A stretch of 6,226 nt of DNA from Pseudomonadota bacterium (lineage in GTDB: Bacteria; Pseudomonadota; Alphaproteobacteria; Sphingomonadales; Sphingomonadaceae). The notes under the pieces are model-generated. The model ran no database searches, was not told the DNA's origin, and worked only from the letters and a program-made list of their open reading frames with translations. The stretch covers positions 1 to 6,226 of the forward strand of contig JAEVYW010000160.1 of the NCBI GenBank assembly GCA_023392555.1, in the 5' to 3' direction. Of the stretch, positions 1 through 6,226 are shown piece after piece. Position numbers and translations under genes: made by a program. Position 1 is the stretch's first letter; the number at the start of each line of letters is the position of its first letter.

Positions 1-786
1 CGTCAGAACCTCGCGCTGGCTTACGGCCTGATGGGCGACTGGACTGCGGCGCGGACCATTGCCGAGCAGGACGTCCCGGGCGACCAGGTCGACGCACGTA
101 TCCAGCAGTGGATGGCGCTTGCGAAGCCGGCCCGCGCATCTGACCAGGTTGCGTCGCTGATCGGTATTTCGCCGGCCGCTTCGGATCCGGGCCAGCCGGT
201 GCAGCTCGCACTGGTGAAAACCGATACGCGCGTTGCGCAGGCCGCTCCCGCGGTTCAGCCCGAGATGGCGATGGCCGCCCCGGTCGCTGCGGAGCCGTAC
301 GTTGCGCCGGCGGAGCCGATGCGGGCTCCGGTCGAAGCCGCTCCGCCGGTGGCACCAGTCATGATGGCTGCCGCGCCGATGGTTGCGCCGGAAGCGCCGT
401 CCGCTCTGATGGCGTTCGCCTCGCGCGATGCCTTGGCTCCGGCTCCGAAGCCCGCCCCGCGCAAGGCCAGTGCTCCGGCCCGCAAACCGGCAGCTGCCAG
501 CCTCGGCAAGTCGAGCGCCGTCGTGCAGCTCGGCGCCTACAGCTCGCCCGAGCGCGTGAGCGCTGCGTGGGATAAGCTGAAGCTCCGCTATCCGCAGCTT
601 CGCGACCTCTCGCCGATGCGCGCAAAGTTCAATGGCCCGAAGGGCACCGTTTACCGCCTGTCGGTGAAGGGCTTCGCGAGCCAGCAGGCTGCACAGAACA
701 GCTGCAGCGCTCTCAAGAGCCGTGGCGGCAATTGCTTCGTCCGTACTGTCGCGGGCGACGCGCCGGTCCAGATGGCGTCGCGCTAA
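1..786 (+). CDS. TPR-like protein with C-terminal SPOR domain (5' truncated)
   Basis: The reading frame is open from base 1, so the start lies upstream; the ATG at 31 is internal. 261 residues are visible. The first ~25 (beginning RQNLALAYGLMGDW and running to AARTIAEQD) read like the last helix pair of a tetratricopeptide repeat. A low-complexity Ala/Pro/Met-rich linker of roughly 110 residues follows, at about bases 170-510, and probably spans the periplasm. The last ~80 residues, from AVVQLGAYSS near base 520, form a SPOR domain, with the YRLSVKGF strand and two cysteines in SCSALKSRGGNCFV near its end. SPOR domains bind denuded peptidoglycan glycan strands, often at the septum, so an envelope or division-associated role is inferred; no enzymatic domain is visible. 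The gene ends in TAA (784-786), overlapping the end of the convergent pyrB. Which TPR/SPOR family it belongs to cannot be told without the N-terminus. Confidence 0.85.
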   Translation, partial: RQNLALAYGLMGDWTAARTIAEQDVPGDQVDARIQQWMALAKPARASDQVASLIGISPAASDPGQPVQLALVKTDTRVAQAAPAVQPEMAMAAPVAAEPYVAPAEPMRAPVEAAPPVAPVMMAAAPMVAPEAPSALMAFASRDALAPAPKPAPRKASAPARKPAAASLGKSSAVVQLGAYSSPERVSAAWDKLKLRYPQLRDLSPMRAKFNGPKGTVYRLSVKGFASQQAAQNSCSALKSRGGNCFVRTVAGDAPVQMASR

Positions 787-1664
787 GCGACCAGTCTCTC
801 GAGGCAGGCCATTCGCGTGGCGACGCCTGCCTCGACCTGAAGCAAAATCAATGAGCGTTCGGGATCGTCGGCGACCTCGCCGGCGATCTCCACGCCTCGG
901 TTCATCGGTCCGGGATGCATGACCACAGCGTTGGGCGCGGCTGAGGCAAGCCGCTCGACGGTCAGTCCATAACGCTGCAGATATTCGCCGGGAGCGTCGT
1001 TGAGGTCTTCCTCCAGTCGCTCTCGCTGCACACGAAGCATCATGACCACGTCGGCGCCCTGGATTGCTTCGTCGATCGACAGTGCCGGGAGATCCTCAGG
1101 GATCAGCGACGGGGGGCCGCCAAGGCGTACTTCGGCGCCGAGCCGCGGCAGCAACTTGGCGTTCGAACGCGCGACGCGGCTGTGACGAATGTCGCCGCAG
1201 ATCGCGATCTTCAGCCCCTCGACATGGCCGAAGTGCAAGCGCAACGCGAGCGCATCGAGCAAGGCCTGGGTCGGATGCTCATTGGTGCCGTCGCCTGCGT
1301 TGATAACCGGCGCGGTCATTAGCTCGGCGATGCGGGCAGGGGCGCCGTTCTCGCGGTGGCGGATGACCAGGCAGTCGGGCCGCATCGCATCGAGCGTCAA
1401 CGCTGTGTCCTCCAGCGTCTCGCCCTTCTTCACCGACGAACGCTCAACGGACAGGGAGATTTCGCTGGCACCGAGCCGATGGGCAGCGGTCGCGAACGAC
1501 ATCGCCGTTCGCGTGGAGTTTTCGTAGAAAAGGTTGAAGACGATCTTGCCCTTGAGCGCGTTGCTCGACCGTCCGGCGCGATTTTCGACGAACCAATGCT
1601 CGGAACGGTCGAGGATCGAGGCGATGTCGGCTTCGCTGAGGTTGTCGATCGAGGTCAGGTCCAC
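783..1664 (-). CDS. pyrB: Aspartate carbamoyltransferase catalytic subunit
   Basis: This cytosolic enzyme condenses carbamoyl phosphate with L-aspartate to N-carbamoyl-L-aspartate, the committed step of pyrimidine synthesis. The 293-residue product carries the family motifs in order: carbamoyl-phosphate loop YENSTRT (47-53), SSVKKGET with the active-site loop Lys80, IRHRENG with Arg102, HPTQ (130-133), GDIRHSR (158-163), MLRVQRER (209-216) and HPGPMNRGVEI (250-260). All expected catalytic positions appear filled. The start is GTG at 1664, preceded by an AGGCGAG Shine-Dalgarno-like site six bases upstream. The protein is slightly shorter than the usual ~305-320 residues, mainly at the N-terminus, but the family's opening helix (DLTSIDNLSEADI) is present. 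It lies 11 nt after ruvX and is probably co-transcribed with it. The usual partner pyrC does not follow; a convergent gene lies there instead. Confidence 0.96.
   Translation of the reverse strand: MDLTSIDNLSEADIASILDRSEHWFVENRAGRSSNALKGKIVFNLFYENSTRTAMSFATAAHRLGASEISLSVERSSVKKGETLEDTALTLDAMRPDCLVIRHRENGAPARIAELMTAPVINAGDGTNEHPTQALLDALALRLHFGHVEGLKIAICGDIRHSRVARSNAKLLPRLGAEVRLGGPPSLIPEDLPALSIDEAIQGADVVMMLRVQRERLEEDLNDAPGEYLQRYGLTVERLASAAPNAVVMHPGPMNRGVEIAGEVADDPERSLILLQVEAGVATRMACLERLVA
799..835. terminator. Strong inverted repeat at convergent gene ends (possible bidirectional terminator)
   Basis: Eleven-base arms TCGAGGCAGGC (799-809) and GCCTGCCTCGA (825-835) pair perfectly. Inside the 15-nt gap a second 4-bp stem (813-816 with 820-823) closes on a GTG loop. 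The structure starts 12 nt after the SPOR gene's TAA and lies within the last codons of pyrB. Neither strand shows a T-run after the stem, so it is not a classical intrinsic terminator. It may still slow polymerase or protect 3' ends. It could also be a by-product of the coding sequence. Confidence 0.4.
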
Positions 1665-1670
1665 GAGGGT

Positions 1671-1677
1671 CTCGCCT
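1671..1677 (-). promoter_or_regulatory. Shine-Dalgarno-like site for pyrB
   Basis: AGGCGAG on the minus strand overlaps the ruvX stop codon TAG and lies six bases before the GTG at 1664. It supports the short pyrB start and suggests that ribosomes finishing ruvX can reinitiate on pyrB. Confidence 0.55.
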
Positions 1678-2155
1678 AATCGGACAATGGCAGATTGGCC
1701 AGCGCGTCGATCGCGCCCTGCAGGATGTGCGCTGCGGCAAGCGCGTCGACCTTCTCGGCGCGCTTGGCCCGGCTGACGTCGGCGTCGATCATTGCGCGCT
1801 CGACGGCCTGGGTCGACCAGCGCTCGTCCCAGAGCAGTATTGGAAGCTCCAACGGCGCGAGATTGCGGGCAAAGGCGCGGACCGACTGGGTGCGGGGCGA
1901 ATCGCTTCCGTCCATGTTGAGCGGCAGTCCGACGACGAGGCCCGCGATCTGCTGGGCGGCAATGAACTTGCGGAGCTGCTCAAGATCGGCGGTGAACTTC
2001 GTCCGGCGAATCGTCTCGGTGGGACCGGCGAAGCTCCACATGGCGTCGCAAGTGGCGAGGCCGATCGTCTTGGTGCCCACATCTAGACCAGCGAGCTTGC
2101 CATGCGCCGCGGCCGCGAAGTCGGCGGGGCTGGCAGTGATCACCGTGCCCGCCAC
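1676..2155 (-). CDS. ruvX: RuvX/YqgF family putative pre-16S rRNA nuclease
   Basis: RuvX/YqgF proteins have an RNase H-like fold. They were first described as putative Holliday junction resolvases and are now linked to 16S rRNA 5'-end maturation. The 159-residue product shows LDVGTKTIG (catalytic Asp25), GLPLNMDG (76-83), the DERWST motif (110-115, Glu111) and a C-terminal KVDALAA with Asp137, which together supply the expected acidic residues. The GTG start at 2155 is chosen because GAGGAGGA at 2163-2170 lies seven bases before it. This start overlaps the upstream DUF3089 gene by 16 nt. An alternative GTG at 2143 would give a GTGA overlap with that gene's stop and a 155-residue protein, but it sits too far from the ribosome site. 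About 20 residues precede the catalytic core. The stop TAG (1676-1678) is followed closely by pyrB. Confidence 0.94.
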   Translation of the reverse strand: MAGTVITASPADFAAAAHGKLAGLDVGTKTIGLATCDAMWSFAGPTETIRRTKFTADLEQLRKFIAAQQIAGLVVGLPLNMDGSDSPRTQSVRAFARNLAPLELPILLWDERWSTQAVERAMIDADVSRAKRAEKVDALAAAHILQGAIDALANLPLSD

Positions 2156-3255
2156 GCCGCCATCCTCCTCGCAGCATCCTGCCGGATGTTCGACCAGAAC
2201 AAGGCGTAATCGTAGACGTGATAATTGTTGCCGGGCAGCACGTACGGCCCGAGCGCCGGGATTTCTCCGTCGATCAGAAGCAGGCCGTTGTCACAGCGTG
2301 CGCCGACTTTGCCCTGCTCGAGGAAGGCGTTTCTGAGGTCCTGCGAGGGGACGAGAGTGCCGAGGTTGGCTTGTGGCCCTGCAGCGCCGTCCTTCGTGCC
2401 AGTGAGCGGGTTTACGCAAAGCATGTCCTTGCGCTGGCGCTCGACGCCGTTCGGACCGCGGGAACCCTGCCACGCGTCCATGATCAGATCGGGATTGGCC
2501 GGCTGGCCGAAGCTTTGCCAGCTGATCACGCAGTTGGTCTGGTCGGCCGTCTGGCAGGCGGAAAGGCCGGTGGCGGGGAGATCCGCGGTAACCGAGACGG
2601 GCCAGCCGACGACGTAAGCCGCGACCAAGCGTCGGGACAACTCGTTGCGCCGGTCTTGCAACAGCCGCAGCAAATGAAGCGAACCCTGGCTGTGCGCGGC
2701 GAGAATGATCGGCCCAGCGGTGTTGCTTCTCAGGAATTCGTCGAAGGCACCGAGAACGTCGGAATAAGCGAGATCGAGCGCCTTGTGCGCATCCTCCGTG
2801 CGAAGGAGGAAAGCGCCATAGGCGGCCTGGCGATAACGGGGCGCCCAGACCGCTGCGACGTCGTTGAACGCGCTTGCCTGGCTCTGCACAAACAGCAGGG
2901 CGCGGAAATCGCTGTCCGACACGCCTGACAACGGGGCGTTCCAGCGGTCGCGTTGCAGATAGGTGGTTGGGTGAATGAAGAAGGCGGCGCCGGGTGGGTC
3001 GAAGGTTTCCCGCACCGGTGCACCATTCGGCTTCCAGTCTCCCGGATTGTCGGGGTTCTGCAGTCCGGGACGCGCAATCCAGCTCGCATCGGATTTGTAG
3101 TCCGGGCCGCTCTGCGCCGCCGGGGCCTGGAAATGCCCTTGGGGGATCGCCTGCTTGATCAGGACCTGCTGACCATATTGGAAAATCAGGAAGGCCGCGC
3201 CGACAGCGAGCAGGACCAGCCAGAAGATGATCGCGAGGAAGCGGCGGGCGCACAT
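2140..3255 (-). CDS. DUF3089 family membrane-anchored alpha/beta hydrolase-like protein
   Basis: The 371-residue product starts at ATG 3255 with Arg4-Arg5 and then a hydrophobic segment at about residues 6-25 without an obvious signal peptidase or lipobox site. It is therefore probably an inner-membrane anchor with the rest in the periplasm. The body matches my recollection of DUF3089: [16 protein letters not shown] (91-106), WAPRYRQA (137-144), a nucleophile elbow [14 protein letters not shown] (186-199) with Ser189, and a C-terminal [12 protein letters not shown] where His346 could complete a triad. Cysteines at 234, 242, 280 and 321 could form disulfides, which would fit an extracytoplasmic location. 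The substrate is unknown; esterase or lipase activity is inference from the fold only. It is the first gene of the minus-strand group, overlapping ruvX by 16 nt. No clear Shine-Dalgarno site precedes the ATG. Confidence 0.85.
   Translation of the reverse strand: MCARRFLAIIFWLVLLAVGAAFLIFQYGQQVLIKQAIPQGHFQAPAAQSGPDYKSDASWIARPGLQNPDNPGDWKPNGAPVRETFDPPGAAFFIHPTTYLQRDRWNAPLSGVSDSDFRALLFVQSQASAFNDVAAVWAPRYRQAAYGAFLLRTEDAHKALDLAYSDVLGAFDEFLRSNTAGPIILAAHSQGSLHLLRLLQDRRNELSRRLVAAYVVGWPVSVTADLPATGLSACQTADQTNCVISWQSFGQPANPDLIMDAWQGSRGPNGVERQRKDMLCVNPLTGTKDGAAGPQANLGTLVPSQDLRNAFLEQGKVGARCDNGLLLIDGEIPALGPYVLPGNNYHVYDYALFWSNIRQDAARRMAAWRAR
2163..2170 (-). promoter_or_regulatory. Shine-Dalgarno site deciding the ruvX start
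   Basis: On the minus strand GAGGAGGA sits seven bases before the GTG at 2155, inside the last codons of the DUF3089 gene. It is the strongest ribosome-binding site in the window and argues for the longer 159-residue RuvX over the GTG at 2143. Confidence 0.75.
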
Positions 3256-3342
3256 TGGCGGCGGCGTCTATTGGGCGGCGCGGCATCAGGCAACCGTAGC
3301 CGCCGCTTGCCGCCTTATTGCCTCGCGGCTATCGCGCCCGCG
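3256..3342. promoter_or_regulatory. Divergent intergenic region, presumed promoters for gatC and DUF3089 operons
   Basis: This 87-nt gap separates two head-to-head gene groups and should hold both promoters. Toward gatC, TTGCCG (3307-3312) and CTATCG (3329-3334) are spaced 16 bp and could be -35/-10 boxes; they would start transcription almost at the gatC ATG. Toward the DUF3089 gene, TTGCCT (3293-3288 on the minus strand) is followed by the AT-richer AATAGA (3272-3267) at a short 15-bp spacing. An 8-bp GC-rich inverted repeat (3258-3265 with 3299-3306) is also present but is low in complexity. The box assignments are weak matches; the promoter function of the region itself is inferred from layout. 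Confidence 0.45.
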
Positions 3343-3630
3343 ATGTCCGTAACGAACGCAGATGTGCGCCATATCGCGAAGCTCGCCCGCCTCGCGATGA
3401 GCGATAGTGAGATCGAGGCGATGGTGCCCGAGCTCAACTCCATTCTCGGCTGGGTCGAACAGCTGGGCGAGGTCGACACCGATGGCGTCGATCCGCTCAC
3501 CGCCGTGATCCCGAACAAGCTCCGCCTGCGCGATGACGCGGTCACCGACGGCAATTGCCGCGACGAGGTGCTCGCCAATGCGCCGGTTGCCGAACATGGC
3601 TTTTTCGCCGTGCCGAAGGTGATCGAATAG
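3343..3630 (+). CDS. gatC: Asp/Glu-tRNA amidotransferase subunit C
   Basis: GatC is the small subunit that wraps around GatA and stabilises its contact with GatB in the tRNA-dependent amidotransferase. The 95-residue product has the family's usual length. It shows the typical N-terminal [12 protein letters not shown] helix, the acidic [21 protein letters not shown] helix pair (21-41), the PLTAV segment (51-55), RLRDD (61-65), and a C-terminal FFAVPKVIE that matches the conserved FxVPKVxE ending. The ATG at 3343 is chosen because the family alignment begins right there; the frame stays open upstream but would encode unlike sequence antisense to the neighbouring gene. No Shine-Dalgarno-like site lies just upstream, so a very short leader or leaderless mRNA is possible. 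The stop TAG shares its G with the GTG start of gatA. Confidence 0.96.
   Translation: MSVTNADVRHIAKLARLAMSDSEIEAMVPELNSILGWVEQLGEVDTDGVDPLTAVIPNKLRLRDDAVTDGNCRDEVLANAPVAEHGFFAVPKVIE
3616..3622 (+). promoter_or_regulatory. Shine-Dalgarno site for gatA
   Basis: AAGGTGA within the last codons of gatC lies seven bases before GTG 3630. Together with the shared G of TAG/GTG it fixes the gatA start and points to translational coupling with gatC. Confidence 0.65.
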
Positions 3631-5108
3631 TGAGCGAGCTGACCAGCCTTACGATCGCGCAGCTTCGCGACGGTTTCCGCTCGGGCGAGTTCACTGCGCG
3701 CGAGATTGCCGAGCAGTACAATAGCGCCGTCTCCGGCGCGCGTGCGCTGAACGCCTACACCGTCGAGACACCGGAAGACGCGCTCGCTGCTGCGGATGCG
3801 GCTGACAAGGCGCGCGGTTCGGGCGATCTCGGCTCGCTCGCAGGCGTTCCGCTCGGCATCAAGGACCTCTTCGCAACCCGCGGCGTGGACACGACGTCTG
3901 GCAGCAAGATCCTCGGCGGGTTCAAGCCGCCGTACGAGAGCACGGTGACCGCGAACCTGCGAAAGGCGGGGGCGGGGATGCTTGGCAAGCTCAATATGGA
4001 CGAGTTCGCCATGGGCTCGTCGAACGAAACCAGCGCCTATGGCCCCGTGATCAGCCCGTGGAAGCGGTCCGACGGCGGCAATGCGGCGCTGACCCCTGGC
4101 GGATCGTCGGGCGGATCGGCCGCAGCGGTTGCGGCGGGGATCGCTCCTGCGGTCACCGGTACCGACACGGGTGGTTCGATCCGCCAGCCGGCGGCCTTCA
4201 CCGGCATTTGCGGGATCAAGCCGACCTATGGGCGTTGCTCACGCTGGGGCATCGTTTCCTTCGCAAGCTCCCTTGACCAGGCCGGGCCAATGGCCCGCGA
4301 CGTTCGCGACTGCGCGATCATGCTGGAAGCGATGGCGGGCTTCGATCCGAAGGATTCGACGTCGCTCGACCTTCCGGTGCCGAACTGGGAAGCGAGCCTT
4401 TCGAGCGACCTTCGCGGCAAGCGCATCGGCATTCCGAAGGAATATCGGATCGACGGCGTCCCGGACGAGATCAACGCTCTCTGGGACCGCGGCATCGAAT
4501 GGCTGAAGGACGCCGGCGCTGAGCCCGTCGAGATCAGCCTGCCGCACACCAAATACGCGCTGCCGACCTACTACATTATCGCTCCGGCAGAGGCCTCGTC
4601 GAACCTCGCTCGCTACGACGGCGTTCGCTACGGTCTGCGTGAGGCGCCAGAGGGCGGCAATCTTGACGCCATGTATTCCGCGACGCGCTCGGCTGGTTTC
4701 GGTGCGGAGGTGAAGCGCCGGATCATGATCGGTACCTATGTGCTGTCGGCCGGCTTCTATGACGCTTACTTCACCAAGGCGCAGAAGGTGCGGACGTTGA
4801 TCAAGCAGGACTTCGCGCGGGCCTTCGAGCAGTGCGACCTGATCCTGACGCCGACCGCGCCGTCTGCGGCCTTCGGCATCGGCGAGACGACCGATCCGCT
4901 GGCGATGTACCTTAACGACGTCTTCGCGGTCCCCGCGAGCCTCGCCGGCCTTCCGGCGATGAGCGTCCCGGGTGGGCTCGACAAGCAGGGCCTGCCGCTC
5001 GGGCTTCACCTGATCGGCAATGAGCTGGACGAGCAGGGCGTGCTGAATGCGGGCCTCGCGATCGAAGAACGTGCTGCCTTCACCGCCAAGCCGACGAGGT
5101 GGTGGTGA
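3630..5108 (+). CDS. gatA: Asp/Glu-tRNA amidotransferase subunit A (amidase subunit)
   Basis: GatA hydrolyses glutamine and passes ammonia through the complex to GatB, which amidates Glu-tRNA(Gln) and/or Asp-tRNA(Asn). The 492-residue product is full length. It carries the amidase-signature features: GIKDLF with Lys78, the Gly/Ser-rich [16 protein letters not shown] (155-170) with cis-Ser159, and [12 protein letters not shown] (177-188) with nucleophile Ser183, followed by [11 protein letters not shown]. Spacing between the two serines (24) equals that in the Staphylococcus aureus enzyme (Ser154/Ser178, from memory). The start is GTG at 3630, supported by AAGGTGA at 3616-3622 and a 1-nt overlap with the gatC stop. 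In-frame upstream starts such as TTG 3555 would lie inside gatC in the wrong frame. The C-terminus ends in TRWW and its stop overlaps the next small ORF by 4 nt. Confidence 0.97.
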   Translation: MSELTSLTIAQLRDGFRSGEFTAREIAEQYNSAVSGARALNAYTVETPEDALAAADAADKARGSGDLGSLAGVPLGIKDLFATRGVDTTSGSKILGGFKPPYESTVTANLRKAGAGMLGKLNMDEFAMGSSNETSAYGPVISPWKRSDGGNAALTPGGSSGGSAAAVAAGIAPAVTGTDTGGSIRQPAAFTGICGIKPTYGRCSRWGIVSFASSLDQAGPMARDVRDCAIMLEAMAGFDPKDSTSLDLPVPNWEASLSSDLRGKRIGIPKEYRIDGVPDEINALWDRGIEWLKDAGAEPVEISLPHTKYALPTYYIIAPAEASSNLARYDGVRYGLREAPEGGNLDAMYSATRSAGFGAEVKRRIMIGTYVLSAGFYDAYFTKAQKVRTLIKQDFARAFEQCDLILTPTAPSAAFGIGETTDPLAMYLNDVFAVPASLAGLPAMSVPGGLDKQGLPLGLHLIGNELDEQGVLNAGLAIEERAAFTAKPTRWW

Positions 5109-5278
5109 GCGGCTATGGCGATCAGCTCGACTGGCGCAGTCCTGGCTGGGCCATGCGCGAACTCGGCGAATATTATCTGCAACTCGGTTGGACTCGATCG
5201 GCAGAAGATCTGTTCAACCTATGGTTCCGCCGCGAAATTTACGTCGGCAAATATTATCCAGAGCTCCTGAATGGCTGA
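5105..5278 (+). CDS. Small aromatic-rich protein of unknown function inside the gat operon
   Basis: A 57-codon ORF fills the gap between gatA and gatB. It begins at GTG 5105 in a GTGA overlap with the gatA stop and ends at TGA 5276-5278, eight bases into gatB. Three in-frame GTG codons stand in tandem (5099, 5102, 5105); GAGG at 5096-5099 fits the last best. The product is soluble-looking, with no signal peptide or membrane segment. It is unusually aromatic: 6 Tyr, 4 Trp and 2 Phe of 57, with YY pairs at 23-24 and 50-51 and segments such as [20 protein letters not shown]. Charges are nearly balanced (8 acidic, 6 basic). 23 of 57 codons end in A or T, which looks higher than in its neighbours. 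I do not recognise the family. Position and overlaps suggest coupled translation with gatA and gatB. It could be a real small protein or a spacer that keeps ribosomes moving between the two genes. Confidence 0.65.
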   Translation: MSGYGDQLDWRSPGWAMRELGEYYLQLGWTRSAEDLFNLWFRREIYVGKYYPELLNG

Positions 5279-6226
5279 TTCAACCGCACCTTTCCGCATC
5301 AAGGGCGAGACCGGCGACTGGGAAGTCGTCGTCGGCCTGGAAGTCCACGCGCAGATCACGGCGACGGCTTCGAAGCTCTTCTCCGGCGCTGCGACCGCGT
5401 TCGGCGCTGAGCCGAACACGCAGGTGTCGCTGATCGACGCGGCGATGCCCGGCATGCTTCCGGTGCCCAACCGCGAGTGCATTCGCCAGGCGGTGCGCAC
5501 GGGCATGGCGCTCGAGGCGAAGATCAATCGCTGGAGCCGCTTCGATCGGAAGAACTATTTCTACGCCGACCTTCCCCAGGGCTATCAGATCAGCCAGCTG
5601 TTCCATCCGCTGGTGGGCGAGGGCGAGATCGAGATCCTTCTCGACGAGAAGGACGAGAGCAGCGCGAAGCGCGTCGGCATCGAGCGCATCCACGTCGAAC
5701 AGGACGCGGGCAAGCTGATGCACGATCAGCATCCGACGATGAGCTACGTCGACCTCAATCGCGCGGGCGTCGCGCTGATGGAGATCGTGTCGCGGCCGGA
5801 CATGCGTTCGCCAGCGGAAGCAGGGGCTTACCTGCGCAAGCTGCGAGCGATCCTGCGCTACGTCGGCTCATGCGATGGCAACATGGAAGAAGGCTCGATG
5901 CGCGCTGACGTCAACGTCAGCGTGCGAAAGCCGGGCGAGGAGTTCGGCACTCGAACCGAAACGAAGAACGTCAATTCCGTGCGCTTCGTCATGGCGGTGA
6001 TCGAGCATGAAGCGCGCCGCCAGGTCGAGCTGATCGAAGAAGGCGGCACCGTCGTCCAGGAAACGCGGCTTTACGACCCGGACAAGAACGTCACGCGGAC
6101 GCTCCGGACCAAGGAAGACGCGCACGATTATCGTTACTTCCCCGATCCGGACCTTCTGCCGCTGGAACTCGACGATGCGTTCATCGACGAATGCGCGAGC
6201 AGCCTGCCCGAACTGCCAGACGCAAA
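5271..6226 (+). CDS. gatB: Asp/Glu-tRNA amidotransferase subunit B (3' truncated)
   Basis: GatB binds the mischarged tRNA, activates the acyl side chain with ATP, and amidates it with ammonia from GatA. The window shows 318 complete codons of a protein usually near 480-500 residues; the C-terminal tRNA-binding part lies beyond the right edge. Visible motifs are VGLEVHAQI (21-29), [17 protein letters not shown] (93-109), [13 protein letters not shown] (136-148), [17 protein letters not shown] (161-177), [16 protein letters not shown] (204-219), [10 protein letters not shown] (227-236) and the [13 protein letters not shown] stretch near 286-298. Glu24, His26, Glu143 and Glu171 line up plausibly with the metal-binding Glu10/His12/Glu125/Glu151 of S. 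aureus GatB (from memory). The ATG at 5271 overlaps the preceding small ORF by 8 nt and has only a weak AGAG upstream, so translation probably depends on coupling. Confidence 0.97.
   Translation, partial: MADSTAPFRIKGETGDWEVVVGLEVHAQITATASKLFSGAATAFGAEPNTQVSLIDAAMPGMLPVPNRECIRQAVRTGMALEAKINRWSRFDRKNYFYADLPQGYQISQLFHPLVGEGEIEILLDEKDESSAKRVGIERIHVEQDAGKLMHDQHPTMSYVDLNRAGVALMEIVSRPDMRSPAEAGAYLRKLRAILRYVGSCDGNMEEGSMRADVNVSVRKPGEEFGTRTETKNVNSVRFVMAVIEHEARRQVELIEEGGTVVQETRLYDPDKNVTRTLRTKEDAHDYRYFPDPDLLPLELDDAFIDECASSLPELPDA

Noticed and set aside
170..510. Repetitive-looking GCG/CCG-rich stretch as a possible DNA repeat
   Set aside because: It encodes the Ala/Pro/Met linker of the SPOR protein. 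The units are irregular and there is no exact tandem period.
1695..2336. Long plus-strand ORF (213 codons) opposite ruvX and the DUF3089 3' end
   Set aside because: It is antisense to two genes with clear family motifs. The translation is Arg/Ser/Ala-rich with no recognisable domain, as expected for GC-rich shadow frames.
2218..2928. Plus-strand ORF of 236 codons opposite the DUF3089 gene
   Set aside because: It is antisense to a gene with conserved motifs and a plausible operon position. No domain or ribosome-binding site supports it.
3257..3306. GGCGGCGGC / GCCGCCGC inverted repeat as an operator
   Set aside because: It is low-complexity and GC-rich, so such pairing is expected by chance here. 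It is not specific enough to call a regulator site.
2953..3342. Upstream extension of the gatC frame
   Set aside because: The frame is open, but GatC homology begins at ATG 3343 and the extra sequence is antisense to the DUF3089 N-terminus and the promoter region.
3555..3629. Extension of gatA to TTG 3555
   Set aside because: It would overlap gatC by 75 nt out of frame. GTG 3630 has a good Shine-Dalgarno site and gives the expected family length.
4239..5009. Minus-strand ORF of 256 codons opposite gatA
   Set aside because: It lies wholly within gatA. The Arg-rich composition and lack of motifs fit an antisense shadow of high-GC codons.
5047..5433. ORF of 128 codons spanning the gatA end, the small ORF and the gatB start
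   Set aside because: It is out of frame with gatA, gatB and the small ORF. The product is Arg/Ser-rich with no motif, so it is a shadow frame.

Overview
The window looks like core chromosome of a GC-rich alphaproteobacterium, most likely a sphingomonad. The evidence is strong G/C preference at third codon positions, a gatCAB amidotransferase operon divergent from a ruvX-pyrB group, a DUF3089 hydrolase-like protein, and a TPR/SPOR protein with a Pro/Ala-rich linker. The taxonomic call is inference from protein style and gene content; no rRNA or other marker is present. I see no mobile element, CRISPR array, tRNA or prophage gene.

Layout. Positions 1-786 (+) hold the 3' part of a TPR-like, C-terminal SPOR protein whose start lies left of the window. 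It runs tail to tail into the minus-strand group DUF3089 protein -> ruvX -> pyrB (3255 down to 783), and the two 3' ends overlap by 4 nt. The minus-strand genes are tightly packed: DUF3089 and ruvX overlap by 16 nt, and ruvX and pyrB are 11 nt apart, so they are probably one transcript. An 87-nt divergent intergenic region (3256-3342) separates this group from the plus-strand group gatC -> gatA -> small unnamed ORF -> gatB (3343 to beyond 6226). There every junction overlaps, by 1, 4 and 8 nt, and gatB is cut by the window end. No stretch over 300 bases lacks a gene.

How the genes work together. GatC, GatA and GatB form the tRNA-dependent amidotransferase that converts mischarged Glu-tRNA(Gln) (and/or Asp-tRNA(Asn)) to the correct aminoacyl-tRNA. 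PyrB commits carbamoyl phosphate and aspartate to pyrimidine synthesis, and RuvX/YqgF is a predicted RNase H-fold nuclease linked to 16S rRNA maturation. The DUF3089 protein looks like a membrane-anchored alpha/beta hydrolase of unknown substrate.

The least ordinary element is a 57-codon, aromatic-rich ORF (5105-5278) between gatA and gatB. It is joined to both by start/stop overlaps and I cannot assign it to a family. A second point of interest is a strong 11-bp inverted repeat (799-835) in the end of pyrB, just past the stop of the convergent SPOR gene. It has no U-tract on either strand.
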